Source of the DNA: Candidatus Faecalibacterium faecigallinarum
GTDB lineage: Bacteria > Bacillota > Clostridia > Oscillospirales > Ruminococcaceae
NCBI GenBank assembly: GCA_019119685.1
Contig: DWWN01000042.1
Location: 1 to 41,663, forward strand
DNA length: 41,663 bases
Direction of reading: 5' to 3'
In this document: piece after piece, positions 23,297 through 31,275 of the stretch
Numbering within the stretch: position 1 is the stretch's first letter
Layout: each line of letters begins with the position of its first letter
Notes under the pieces: model-generated
What the model was told of the DNA's origin: nothing
Databases searched by the model: none
Seen by the model: the letters and a program-made list of their open reading frames with translations, nothing else
Position numbers and translations under genes: made by a program

Positions 23297-24781
23297 ATGC
23301 CGAATCTTTACACCCTGTCCGGGCCGGACAGCATCACCGTCTATTGGGACCTGCCCGCCCGGCCGGCGGAACGGTACGAGATCCTGCTGGACGGCGCGCG
23401 CCGCGGCAGCACCGGCAGGACTCACTTTACCCTGCGGGGCCTTGCGCCCGATACAAGTTACCAGATCGAGGTCCGCCCGCTGGGAGCGGTGCGGGCCCGC
23501 ACCGAATCTCCCAAGCGGCGGCTGGATGTCACCGCGCAGCCCTTCGGCGCGGCCGGGGACGGCCAAACCGACGACACCGCCGCCCTGCAGCGGGCCTTGG
23601 ACGCCTGCGGGGCAGGTGACTGCGTCTATTTCCCGGCGGGGGTCTACCGGAGCGGGGCGCTGTTTGGGCACAGCGATATGGAGCTGTATCTGGCCGAAGG
23701 CGCTGTGCTGCAGGGCGCAGAGGAGCCGGAAGCCTATGCGCCCCGCATCCGCAGCCGGTTTGAGGGCGCCGAGATGGAGTGCTACGCCAGCCTGCTCAAC
23801 TTCGGCACGCTGGACCACACCGCCGGGCCCAACTGCCGCAATGTCCGCATCTGGGGCGAGGGTACCATCCGGGGCGGCGGCTACGCCCTGGCCTGGGCCA
23901 CCATCCAGTCGGAAAAGGAGCGAATGAAAGACCAGCTGGCCGCCATGCAGGACCTGGTCAAAACCTGCGAGAGCGAAAACACCATCCCCGGCCGGGTCCG
24001 GGGACGGCTCATCAACCTGTCCAACTGCCAGAACGTCCGCATTGCGGGCCTGACCCTGGCCGACGGCCCCAGCTGGAACGTGCACATGGTCTATTGCCGG
24101 GACGTCGTCACCGACCACTGCACCTTCCGCTCGCAGGGGATCTGGAACGGCGACGGCTGGGACCCCGATTCCAGCGAGGGGTGCACCCTGTTTGCCTCCA
24201 CCTTTTATACACAGGACGACTCGGTGGCCATCAAGTCGGGCAAAAACCCCGAGGGCAACCGGATCGGCCGCCCCACCCGGCGGGTGCGGGTGTTCGACTG
24301 CCGCAGCGCCTTTGGCCACGGCATCTGCATCGGCAGTGAGATCAGCGGCGGCATCGAGGATGTGGCCGTCTGGGACTGCGACCTGGCCAACTCCCAGTAT
24401 GGGCTGATGGTCAAGGGCACCCGGAAGCGGGGCGGCGGCGTGAGGGGCCTTTCGGTGCGGCGGTGCACCCTGCCCCGGGTCATGGTCTGCCAGGTGGGCT
24501 ACAACGACGACGGCGTCCCCGGGCCCCGGCCGCCCATCTTCCGGGAGATGCTGTTTGAGGACCTGACGCTGACCGGCCGCTGCCTCGACGCCGACCAGGC
24601 GCTGGACGGCGGGCAGGGCGGCGGCTTTGCACCCTGTATGCCCATCCAGCTGGAGGGCTTCGACGGGGCCGGCTATGAGCTGCGGGATGTGACACTCCGC
24701 CGCATCGCGCTGGCGGGCGGCGGGACCGTCCAGCTGGCCCGCTGCAAGGGGGTCAGCCTCGAGGACGTCCGCACCGTCTGA
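23297..24781 (+). CDS. Glycoside hydrolase family 28 (polygalacturonase-like), cytoplasmic
   Basis: The 494-aa protein opens with a fibronectin-III-like domain (about 1-78, TLSGPDSITVYWDLPARPAE) and continues with the pectate-lyase-like beta-helix, starting GAAGDGQTDDTAALQRALDAC. GH28 active-site elements are visible: WNGDGWDPDSS, DDSVAIKSG, GHGICIGSE and a VKGTRKRGG segment at the R-x-K position. The usual NTDG is NGDG here. Such enzymes hydrolyse galacturonic or rhamnose-linked pectic oligomers. There is no signal peptide, so it should act on oligosaccharides taken into the cell. The ATG at 23297 follows AAAGGAG. It appears monocistronic, and no clear terminator follows. Confidence 0.92.
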   Translation: MPNLYTLSGPDSITVYWDLPARPAERYEILLDGARRGSTGRTHFTLRGLAPDTSYQIEVRPLGAVRARTESPKRRLDVTAQPFGAAGDGQTDDTAALQRALDACGAGDCVYFPAGVYRSGALFGHSDMELYLAEGAVLQGAEEPEAYAPRIRSRFEGAEMECYASLLNFGTLDHTAGPNCRNVRIWGEGTIRGGGYALAWATIQSEKERMKDQLAAMQDLVKTCESENTIPGRVRGRLINLSNCQNVRIAGLTLADGPSWNVHMVYCRDVVTDHCTFRSQGIWNGDGWDPDSSEGCTLFASTFYTQDDSVAIKSGKNPEGNRIGRPTRRVRVFDCRSAFGHGICIGSEISGGIEDVAVWDCDLANSQYGLMVKGTRKRGGGVRGLSVRRCTLPRVMVCQVGYNDDGVPGPRPPIFREMLFEDLTLTGRCLDADQALDGGQGGGFAPCMPIQLEGFDGAGYELRDVTLRRIALAGGGTVQLARCKGVSLEDVRTV

Positions 24782-24931
24782 GGCAGAACATTTTGTTCAT
24801 GGAAAGTTTACAAGCGGGACGCAATCTTTACCCTTTTCTCACATATTTCCCTTTTTTTAGAGGTATACTTTGAAAGTTCTCTTCAGGATTCTTTAGAAAA
24901 AACCGGCTTCCGCGGCAGAAAACGCCAAATC

Positions 24932-24985
24932 TCAAGGTAAAATCAAGGATGTATTAAGATTTCCTCAAGATTGGTATGGTATGCT
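24932..24985 (+). promoter_or_regulatory. Activator box with 11-bp repeats and extended -10 promoter of the efflux operon
   Basis: TCAAG (24932), TCAAG (24943), TTAAG (24954) and TCAAG (24965) recur exactly every 11 bp. They are followed by an extended -10 TGGTATGCT (TATGCT at 24980-24985), and no consensus -35 is present because the repeats occupy that position. Same-face direct repeats replacing a -35 are the hallmark of OmpR/PhoB-type response regulator activation. The regulator is not in the window. Confidence 0.8.
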
Positions 24986-25017
24986 GTTGGCAAACCAAAT
25001 AAGGAGGAGTATCAACC

Positions 25018-26688
25018 GTGTTCAAGAAAAAACAGGAGGACAAGGACGGCCAGAATGTCTCCCTCAGCCCGGGGGCTGCGGCCCAGGGCAAAGGGGTCAA
25101 GCCGTTCCTCAAGCGCAACTGGAAGCGGATCGCCGCCGGCGCTGTGGTAGTGGTGGTGGCCGCTGTCCTGTTCCTGCCCAAAAACCAGGCCAAGCCTGCG
25201 TCGGGCAGCGTCAACTATACCCAGGTCAACCCGCAGCGGCGGGAGATCACCAACGTGTTCAGCGATTCCGGCACCATCATGGCGGCCAACACCTACGAGG
25301 TCAAGCCGCTGGTGCGCGGCACCGTCCTGACCGCCGACTTTGAAGAAGGCGACGTGGTCGAGGCCGGCGACGTTCTGTACACCATCGACAGCTCGGACGC
25401 CGCCAACAGCGTCGAGCGCGCCCAGATCTCGGCCAACCAGGCCGAGCGCAACTATGAGGACGCCGTCAACGCCGGCTACGTCCGCAGCGACATCGGCGGC
25501 ACGGTGGTCGCCATCAAGGTGGCCCCGGGCGACGCAGTCACCGCAGGGCAGGAGGTAGCCACCATCCGGGACGACGGCAGCGTCCTGCTGACCCTCAACT
25601 TCCCGGCGGTGGACGCCGCGTCCTTTGTGCCGGGCCAGACCGCCCAGGTCACCCTGGACGGCACCTATGAGACTCTGAACGGCACCATCCGCTCGGTCTC
25701 GGGCGCGGACACCCTGAGCGACGGCAATATGCTGGTCCGCTCGGTGGTCATCGCGGTGCCCAACAGCGGCAGCCTGACTTCGGCCCAGGCGGCCACCGCC
25801 TCGGTGGGCGGGGTCAGCGCCCTGGGTTCGGCCCGCTTTGCCTATCAGAAAGAGCAGGTGCTCACCGCCGCATCCAGCGGCACGGTGGCAGCCCTCTGCG
25901 TCCAGCCCGGCGCCGTGGTGGGTGCGGGCAGCAACATCATCCAGCTGACCAGCGATAACCTCGAGCGCCAGGTGGAGCAGGCTGCCGACAACCTGCGCAG
26001 CGCCCAGCTGTCGGTGGAGGACGCCGAGAACACCCTGGACAACTACACCATCACCGCCCCCATCAGCGGCACCATCATCCAGAAGAACGTCCAGGCAGGG
26101 GAGACGGTGGGCAGCGAGAGCGCAGTCACCTCCACTTCCCCCATGTGCATCATCCACGACCTGCGCTACCTGGAAATGACCCTGAACGTGGATGAGCTGC
26201 AGATCCTCTCGATGAAGGAAGGGCAGGACGTCCGTATCACCGCCGACGCCATCCCCGACAAGACCTTTGAGGGCGTGGTGACCAACGTCTCCTCGGCGGG
26301 CACAACCACTTCCGGCACCACCACCTATCCCGTCACCATCCGCATCGACGATTACGGCGAGCTGCTGCCCGGCATGAACGCCACCGCCGAGATCGAGGTG
26401 GCCAGCGCGGATAACGCCCTGTCCATCCCCAATGCGGCGGTCATCCGCGGCAATTACGTCCTGGTCACGGCAGATTCGCCCAGCGCCGCCAACGCCGACC
26501 CCAGCATGACCGCCCCCGAGGGCTACGTCTATGTCAAGGTGGAGACCGGCATCAGCGACAACGACTACATCCAGATCACCAGCGGCCTGACGGAAGAGGA
26601 CACCGTGGCCTTTGAATCGTCGGCTCTGCCCTTTGACTTCAGCTACGCCTCCCAGCCCGGCATGACTGTCACCGTCGCAGGAGGCTGA
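25018..26688 (+). CDS. HlyD/RND-type membrane fusion adaptor of an ABC efflux pump, internally duplicated
   Basis: The 556-aa protein has a short basic N-terminus, one membrane anchor (about 40-54, AGAVVVVVAAVLFLP) and a large extracellular part. Two adaptor modules can be read. Module one (about 75-260) has a lipoyl-type half (TYEVKPLVRGTVLTADFEEGDVVEAGDVL), a short hairpin (SANQAERNYEDAVNAG) and its partner half (VRSDIGGTVVAIKVAPGDAV). Module two (about 285-430) repeats the pattern (ASSGTVAALCVQPGAVVGAG; EQAADNLRSAQLSVEDAENTLDNYTI; APISGTIIQKNVQAGETV). A beta-barrel and membrane-proximal domain follow. It resembles YknX/MacA-type adaptors. The start is GTG at 25018 after AAGGAGGAG. First gene of the operon. 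Confidence 0.9.
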   Translation: MFKKKQEDKDGQNVSLSPGAAAQGKGVKPFLKRNWKRIAAGAVVVVVAAVLFLPKNQAKPASGSVNYTQVNPQRREITNVFSDSGTIMAANTYEVKPLVRGTVLTADFEEGDVVEAGDVLYTIDSSDAANSVERAQISANQAERNYEDAVNAGYVRSDIGGTVVAIKVAPGDAVTAGQEVATIRDDGSVLLTLNFPAVDAASFVPGQTAQVTLDGTYETLNGTIRSVSGADTLSDGNMLVRSVVIAVPNSGSLTSAQAATASVGGVSALGSARFAYQKEQVLTAASSGTVAALCVQPGAVVGAGSNIIQLTSDNLERQVEQAADNLRSAQLSVEDAENTLDNYTITAPISGTIIQKNVQAGETVGSESAVTSTSPMCIIHDLRYLEMTLNVDELQILSMKEGQDVRITADAIPDKTFEGVVTNVSSAGTTTSGTTTYPVTIRIDDYGELLPGMNATAEIEVASADNALSIPNAAVIRGNYVLVTADSPSAANADPSMTAPEGYVYVKVETGISDNDYIQITSGLTEEDTVAFESSALPFDFSYASQPGMTVTVAGG

Positions 26689-26690
26689 GG

Positions 26691-27452
26691 ATGAGCGCAC
26701 TCATTGAATTTGACGACGTCTGCAAGTATTACCAGATGGGCGACACCACCGTCAAGGCGGTGGACCACATTTCGATGCAGATCCACAAGGGCGAGTTCGT
26801 GGCCATCGTGGGCCAGTCCGGTTCGGGCAAGTCCACCTGCATGAACATCATCGGCTGCCTGGACGTGCCTACGTCCGGCACCTACCGGCTGAACGGCCGG
26901 GATGTGGGCAGCATGAGCAAAAACGAGCTGGCCGAGATCCGCAACGAGCTGCTGGGCTTCATCTTCCAGCAGTACAATCTTTTGCCCAAGCTCACCCTGA
27001 TGGAAAACGTGGAGCTGCCTCTGATCTACGCCGGGCTGTCCCGCAAGGAACAGCAGGAGCGCGCTAGGACAGCCCTCCAGCAGGTGGGCCTGGGGGAGAA
27101 GCTGAACAACAAACCCAGCCAGCTTTCGGGCGGCCAGCAGCAGCGTGCTTCCATTGCCCGGGCGCTGGCCGGCGGCCCGGCGGTCATCCTGGCCGATGAG
27201 CCCACCGGCGCCCTGGACAGCCACACCGGCCGGGAGGTGCTGGGCATCCTCCAGAAACTGCACAAAGAGGGGAATACGGTGGTCCTGATCACCCACGACA
27301 ACTCCATCGCGGTGCAGGCCGAGCGGATCATCCGGCTGGAGGACGGGCACATCGTCTATGACGGCGACGCCCATTCCCCCGAGGCAGTGGTGCAGCCCAC
27401 CTTCAGCGTGCAGGCAGACGAGGCAGAACCGGAACAGGAGGGCAGCGCATGA
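26691..27452 (+). CDS. MacB/LolD-type ABC transporter ATP-binding protein
   Basis: The 253-aa ATPase has Walker A GQSGSGKST, Q-loop FIFQQYNLLPKLT, signature LSGGQQQR, Walker B AVILADEPTGALD and switch histidine THD. This is the sequence pattern of ATPases paired with FtsX-like permeases. After the canonical end near residue 225 it has an acidic tail of about 28 residues (EAVVQPTFSVQADEAEPEQEG). It starts 2 nt after the adaptor stop and overlaps the permease ATG by four bases. Confidence 0.95.
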   Translation: MSALIEFDDVCKYYQMGDTTVKAVDHISMQIHKGEFVAIVGQSGSGKSTCMNIIGCLDVPTSGTYRLNGRDVGSMSKNELAEIRNELLGFIFQQYNLLPKLTLMENVELPLIYAGLSRKEQQERARTALQQVGLGEKLNNKPSQLSGGQQQRASIARALAGGPAVILADEPTGALDSHTGREVLGILQKLHKEGNTVVLITHDNSIAVQAERIIRLEDGHIVYDGDAHSPEAVVQPTFSVQADEAEPEQEGSA

Positions 27453-28669
27453 ATCTGAATATGCTCTACGAAACGGTCCGGCAGGCGCTGAAGAACATTG
27501 CCAGCAACAAATTCCGCACCCTGCTCACCATGCTGGGCATCATCATCGGCATCATGGCCGTGATGATCATCGTGGGCCTGGGCAACGGCCTGACCCAGAG
27601 TATGCGGGACAGCGTTTCTTCCATGGGGATGAACCTGCTGCAGGTGAACGTGTTCGGCCCGCGGGCCCGCAACGTGGATATCGACGAGATGTACGCGATC
27701 ACCGAGGAGCGGCCGGACCTGTTCTCGGGCATTTCGCCCATCGTCAACATGGACCGCACCAGTTCGGCGGTCAAGGTGGGGACCAAGAGTTTCAGCCAGA
27801 CCACCGCCGTCGGCGTCAGTGAAGCCTATGCCGGCATGACCGGCACCACCATTGCGAAGGGCCGCGGCATCCAGTTCGTGGACTGCGCCGAATACAAGCG
27901 GGTCTGCGTGGTGGGCGACTACATCGACCGGGTGGGCTACGGCGGCAACGCCGTCGGTCAGACCATCAAGCTGGGGCCCAACCAGTTCACCATCGTCGGG
28001 GTGGCCGCGCCGGAGGTGGACGACCCCTCCCTGCAGGAGGGCAGCTCGGACGACTACGTCTACATCCCCTATACCACCGCCCAGCGGGTGGCCCGCAACG
28101 CAGTGGCTGACACCTACGGCGTCACCACCGTCACCGAAGAACAGGTGGCCGAGGGCAAGGCCGTGCTGGAATCCAATCTGCAGGAGCTGACCCATTCGGA
28201 GGACAGCTACTTTGTCACCAGCCTTTCGGAGGTGCTGAACACCTTCAGCAGCATGATCGGCATGGTGGTATCGGTCCTGACCGTCATCGCGGCCATCTCC
28301 CTGCTGGTGGGCGGCATCGGCATCATGAACATCATGATGGTGTCGGTGGCCGAGCGCACCCGCGAGATCGGCATCCGCAAGGCCCTGGGCGCCAAAGAGC
28401 GCTCCATCCTGGCGTTGTTCGTCACCGAAGCGGCCACCACCTCGGCCCTGGGCGGCCTGGTCGGCATCGTTCTGGGCTACGGGGTGTCGGCTGCGGCCAG
28501 CCCTCTGGTGGCCTCCCTGATGGGGGACACCAACATGAGCATCAGCCCGTCGCCCAGCTCGGTGGCGATAGCGTTCGGGGTGTCGGTGGGCATCGGCATC
28601 CTGTTCGGGTACCTGCCCGCCAAGCGGGCGGCCCGGCTCAACCCCATCGAGGCCCTGCGCTATGATTAA
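27449..28669 (+). CDS. MacB-like ABC transporter permease (FtsX domain)
   Basis: The 406-aa permease has one N-terminal membrane segment (LLTMLGIIIGIMAVMIIVGLG), an extracytoplasmic MacB_PCD domain (about 50-270) and three C-terminal segments typical of the FtsX fold (SMIGMVVSVLTVIAAISLLVGG; RTREIGIRKALGAKERSI loop; then two more). MacAB-YknXYZ pumps export peptides or antibiotics by mechanotransmission. It follows the ATPase with a 4-nt overlap. The next gene starts 25 nt later on the same transcript. Confidence 0.94.
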   Translation: MNLNMLYETVRQALKNIASNKFRTLLTMLGIIIGIMAVMIIVGLGNGLTQSMRDSVSSMGMNLLQVNVFGPRARNVDIDEMYAITEERPDLFSGISPIVNMDRTSSAVKVGTKSFSQTTAVGVSEAYAGMTGTTIAKGRGIQFVDCAEYKRVCVVGDYIDRVGYGGNAVGQTIKLGPNQFTIVGVAAPEVDDPSLQEGSSDDYVYIPYTTAQRVARNAVADTYGVTTVTEEQVAEGKAVLESNLQELTHSEDSYFVTSLSEVLNTFSSMIGMVVSVLTVIAAISLLVGGIGIMNIMMVSVAERTREIGIRKALGAKERSILALFVTEAATTSALGGLVGIVLGYGVSAAASPLVASLMGDTNMSISPSPSSVAIAFGVSVGIGILFGYLPAKRAARLNPIEALRYD

Positions 28670-28694
28670 CCAACACGAGGGAGGAACAAACAAG

Positions 28695-30803
28695 ATGAAA
28701 CAACGGTTTATCGCGTTGTTGCTGGCCGTCTGCATCGCCTGCACCATGCTGGTGATGCCCGCGTCGGCAAGCAGCGCCAACACGGCGGTGCAGGCTGCGG
28801 TGATGCTGGGGGGCCTGACCTCCGAGCAGGCCGCCGGCCAGGATGCCGCCCTGACCCGCGGCCAGCTGGCCAAACTGCTGGCGGCCTTCTCGCCCTACCG
28901 GGAGAGCGCCAATGCCCAGGGCACGGCCGGCACCCTGTTCACCGACGTGGCCGGCAGCGACCCGCTGGCCCCCGCCATCCGCATTGCGGTGAGCCAGGGC
29001 TGGATGAGCGGCTACACCGACGGCAGCTTCCGCCCTGCGAACCCTGTCACCCTGGAGGAGGCCTGCGCCGCCGCGTTGAACCTGCTGGGCTATGACGTCA
29101 CCACCCTGAGCGGGACGTTCCCCACCGCCCAGCTGAACAAGGCCCGGGAGCTGGGCCTGCGGGATGGTGTGAACCGCGGCCAGGGCGAGGCCCTGACCGT
29201 GGCTGACGGCGCGGTGCTGCTCTACAACGCCCTGACCGCCCCCACCGCGGAGGGACAGGTCTATGGCACCAGCCTGGGCTTTACCGTCACCGGCGGGCAG
29301 GTGGACGCTTCTTCCATCCTGCTGGGCAACGTCCAGGGCCCCTTTGTGGCACAGGCCGGCACCCAGCTGCCCTTTGCCCCGGCGGCCGTCTACCGCAACG
29401 ACGAGGGCGCCGCTTCCGCTGAGCTGGCCCCCTACGACGTCTACTACTACAGCGAGAACGCCCGGACCGTCTGGATCTACACCCGCAAGGCCGCCGGCCG
29501 GATCACGGCGGTGGCCCCCTCGGCGGCGGCTCCCACCAGCGTGACGGTGGCGGGCACCGAGTACACCGTGGGCTCCTCCCAGGCGGCTTCGGTCCTGTCC
29601 AGCCTGAACGGCGGCGGCGTGGGCCAGGTGGTCACCCTGCTGCTGGGCATGAACAACGAGGTGGTCCGGGTCCTGACCGGCAGCGAGGCCGACCAGGTCT
29701 TTTACGGGGTGGTCCAGAACTCGGCCCGCAGCCTGATCGAGGATGACGGCGCGGATGTCCGCCAGAGCGTGACGGTGGCCTGCACCGACGGCGTGACCCG
29801 CACCGTGAACGTGGACAAGAGCCTGAATTTCCCGGCCGGCCTGCTGGTGGAGATCACCGTGACCGGGGAAGGGGAACAGGTGGCCCGGGTGGACGCCCGC
29901 TCGGTCAGCGGCACCTTCAACGAGAATGGCACCGCCCTTTCGGGCACGCCCCTTGCAGACGGCGTTGAGATCATTGACACGACGGCGGAGGGCGTGGCTG
30001 GGGCGGTTCGCCCCAGCCGACTATCGGGGGTGACACTGCAGAGCGGCGACGTCCGCTACTATACCACCAACGCGGCCGGTGAGATCGACCGGATGATCCT
30101 GGACAACGTCACCGGCGACCTGTGGACCTACGGCGTCCTGGACGATGTGCGCAACCTGACCAGCGCGGCCGCCGACGCCATCGACGATGAGATCGGCCGC
30201 CCCAGCGGGGAAGTGTCCCTGCCCAGCGGCACCACCGGCACCGGCAACGCGGCCGCCGACGTGGCCGACATCATCCTGCCTTCCACCAGCGATATCCTGT
30301 ACGGCATCATTGACGGCAGCATCGCCAGCACCCTCTGGGACAACCTGACGTCCAGCACCGGCAGTGTGGCCAGCTATGTGCTGCGCCTGGCCGCCGACAA
30401 CACCACCGGCGCCATGAGCAACATCCTGGGCTGGCTGGGCAAGGGCGCAAGCTACGTCTGCTACATCAACGGAGAGAACACCACCCTCAACACCTCGGTG
30501 AAATACCCGGTGCTGGCGGGCGGCGTCGCCGTCAGCCGCAGCCCGTCCGGTACGGTCAAGAACATGATCCAGCTGATGCCGGCCATGATCGACAAGGTGG
30601 GCGCGGCCTCGGTGATGAGCGGCAGCACCCGCTATGAGACGGCGGATAATATGCAGGTGTACCTGTGGTACCGCGGCCAGTATTATCCCACCACCCTGGC
30701 CCAGGTCAACCCCGAAGAATACTACCTGATCGGCTGGTACGACAACCTCGGCTGCACCGCCGGCAACAAGATCCGCGTCCTGGTGGCGGTCAAGAAAGAC
30801 TGA
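28695..30803 (+). CDS. Exported protein with N-terminal SLH domains
   Basis: The 702-aa protein has a signal peptide (KQRFIALLLAVCIACTMLVMPASA), then SLH-type repeats within about residues 25-190, including VAGSDPLAPAIRIAVSQGWMSGYTDGSFRPANPVTLEEA. SLH domains bind secondary cell-wall polymers, so it should sit in the wall. The remaining 500 residues are rich in Thr, Ser, Gly and Ala, without a family I recognise, and end in a lysine. The start ATG at 28695 follows GGGAGGAAC; a longer start at 28662 overlaps the permease and lacks such a site. It is the fourth gene of the efflux operon and is followed by a strong terminator. Confidence 0.85.
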   Translation: MKQRFIALLLAVCIACTMLVMPASASSANTAVQAAVMLGGLTSEQAAGQDAALTRGQLAKLLAAFSPYRESANAQGTAGTLFTDVAGSDPLAPAIRIAVSQGWMSGYTDGSFRPANPVTLEEACAAALNLLGYDVTTLSGTFPTAQLNKARELGLRDGVNRGQGEALTVADGAVLLYNALTAPTAEGQVYGTSLGFTVTGGQVDASSILLGNVQGPFVAQAGTQLPFAPAAVYRNDEGAASAELAPYDVYYYSENARTVWIYTRKAAGRITAVAPSAAAPTSVTVAGTEYTVGSSQAASVLSSLNGGGVGQVVTLLLGMNNEVVRVLTGSEADQVFYGVVQNSARSLIEDDGADVRQSVTVACTDGVTRTVNVDKSLNFPAGLLVEITVTGEGEQVARVDARSVSGTFNENGTALSGTPLADGVEIIDTTAEGVAGAVRPSRLSGVTLQSGDVRYYTTNAAGEIDRMILDNVTGDLWTYGVLDDVRNLTSAAADAIDDEIGRPSGEVSLPSGTTGTGNAAADVADIILPSTSDILYGIIDGSIASTLWDNLTSSTGSVASYVLRLAADNTTGAMSNILGWLGKGASYVCYINGENTTLNTSVKYPVLAGGVAVSRSPSGTVKNMIQLMPAMIDKVGAASVMSGSTRYETADNMQVYLWYRGQYYPTTLAQVNPEEYYLIGWYDNLGCTAGNKIRVLVAVKKD

Positions 30804-30840
30804 CCCGCCCCGCACGAACCAAAAACCAAAGACAGGCAAA

Positions 30841-30874
30841 AGCCCGGAAGTTCTTAGGAGCTTCCGGGCTTTTT
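30841..30874. terminator. Terminator of the efflux/SLH operon
   Basis: AGCCCGGAAG (30841-30850) pairs perfectly with CTTCCGGGCT (30861-30870) and is followed by T5. On the minus strand the tail is TTTTG, so it can also stop transcription arriving from the invertible promoter at 31084-31112. The 150 bp that follow hold no gene I can support. Confidence 0.92.
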
Positions 30875-31029
30875 CTCTGCCTTGCTTCAGCCGGGACCCG
30901 TCCCAAACGCGATGGGCTGGGGTCTGACTTTGAAAGAAAAACGGTTTTATTATGTCCGCCGCTCGATTCTGGCCCGGACGGATGCGTAACAGGCTGAAAA
31001 CCGGGCAAAATGTTGAGGGGACAAAAAAG

Positions 31030-31056
31030 TATCCTCCAAAGGGAAAATGGAGGATA
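31030..31056 (+). repeat. Left recombination site of the invertible segment (27 bp)
   Basis: Arms TATCCTCCA (31030-31038) and TGGAGGATA (31048-31056) are perfect inverted copies around an asymmetric 9-bp core AAGGGAAAA (31039-31047). This is the loxP/FRT-type layout of a tyrosine recombinase crossover site. The same 27 bp recurs without mismatch in reverse orientation at 32465-32491. Confidence 0.93.
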
Positions 31057-31083
31057 TATCTTAATACTACCAACTGTTCCTAT

Positions 31084-31112
31084 ATTCTATCATGATTTGC
31101 TAAAGAGTTCAA
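31084..31112 (-). promoter_or_regulatory. Outward promoter inside the invertible segment, currently facing left
   Basis: On the minus strand -35 TTGAAC (31107-31112), a 17-bp spacer and -10 TAGAAT (31084-31089) in extended form TGATAGAAT make a good sigma-A promoter. As sequenced it reads through the left site toward the terminator at 30841-30874, where no gene lies. Confidence 0.8.
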
Positions 31113-31275
31113 TAGTGAACCAGAAATTCCAGCATATAACATTTTTCGATGGGCAAAAAATCACTCTGCAGAACGTCGGTTCTTTTGACCTCTGCCGCAT
31201 CAGGGCTGCATCGGGACAGTCGTTGTAACGAAATGCCGGTATCATGTAACGGATTGCAGTTTAGGGAGGTACTTT

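Noticed and set aside
24786-24900. Small RNA or promoter in the AT-rich gap after the GH28 gene (TATACT at 24864)
   Set aside because: No -35 at a suitable distance and no hairpin or ribosome site downstream.
30790-31008. Small minus-strand frame between the SLH gene and the left recombination site, possibly a target of the switch in its present state
   Set aside because: It runs through the terminator hairpin at 30841-30874, has no ribosome site, and its product has no plausible features.
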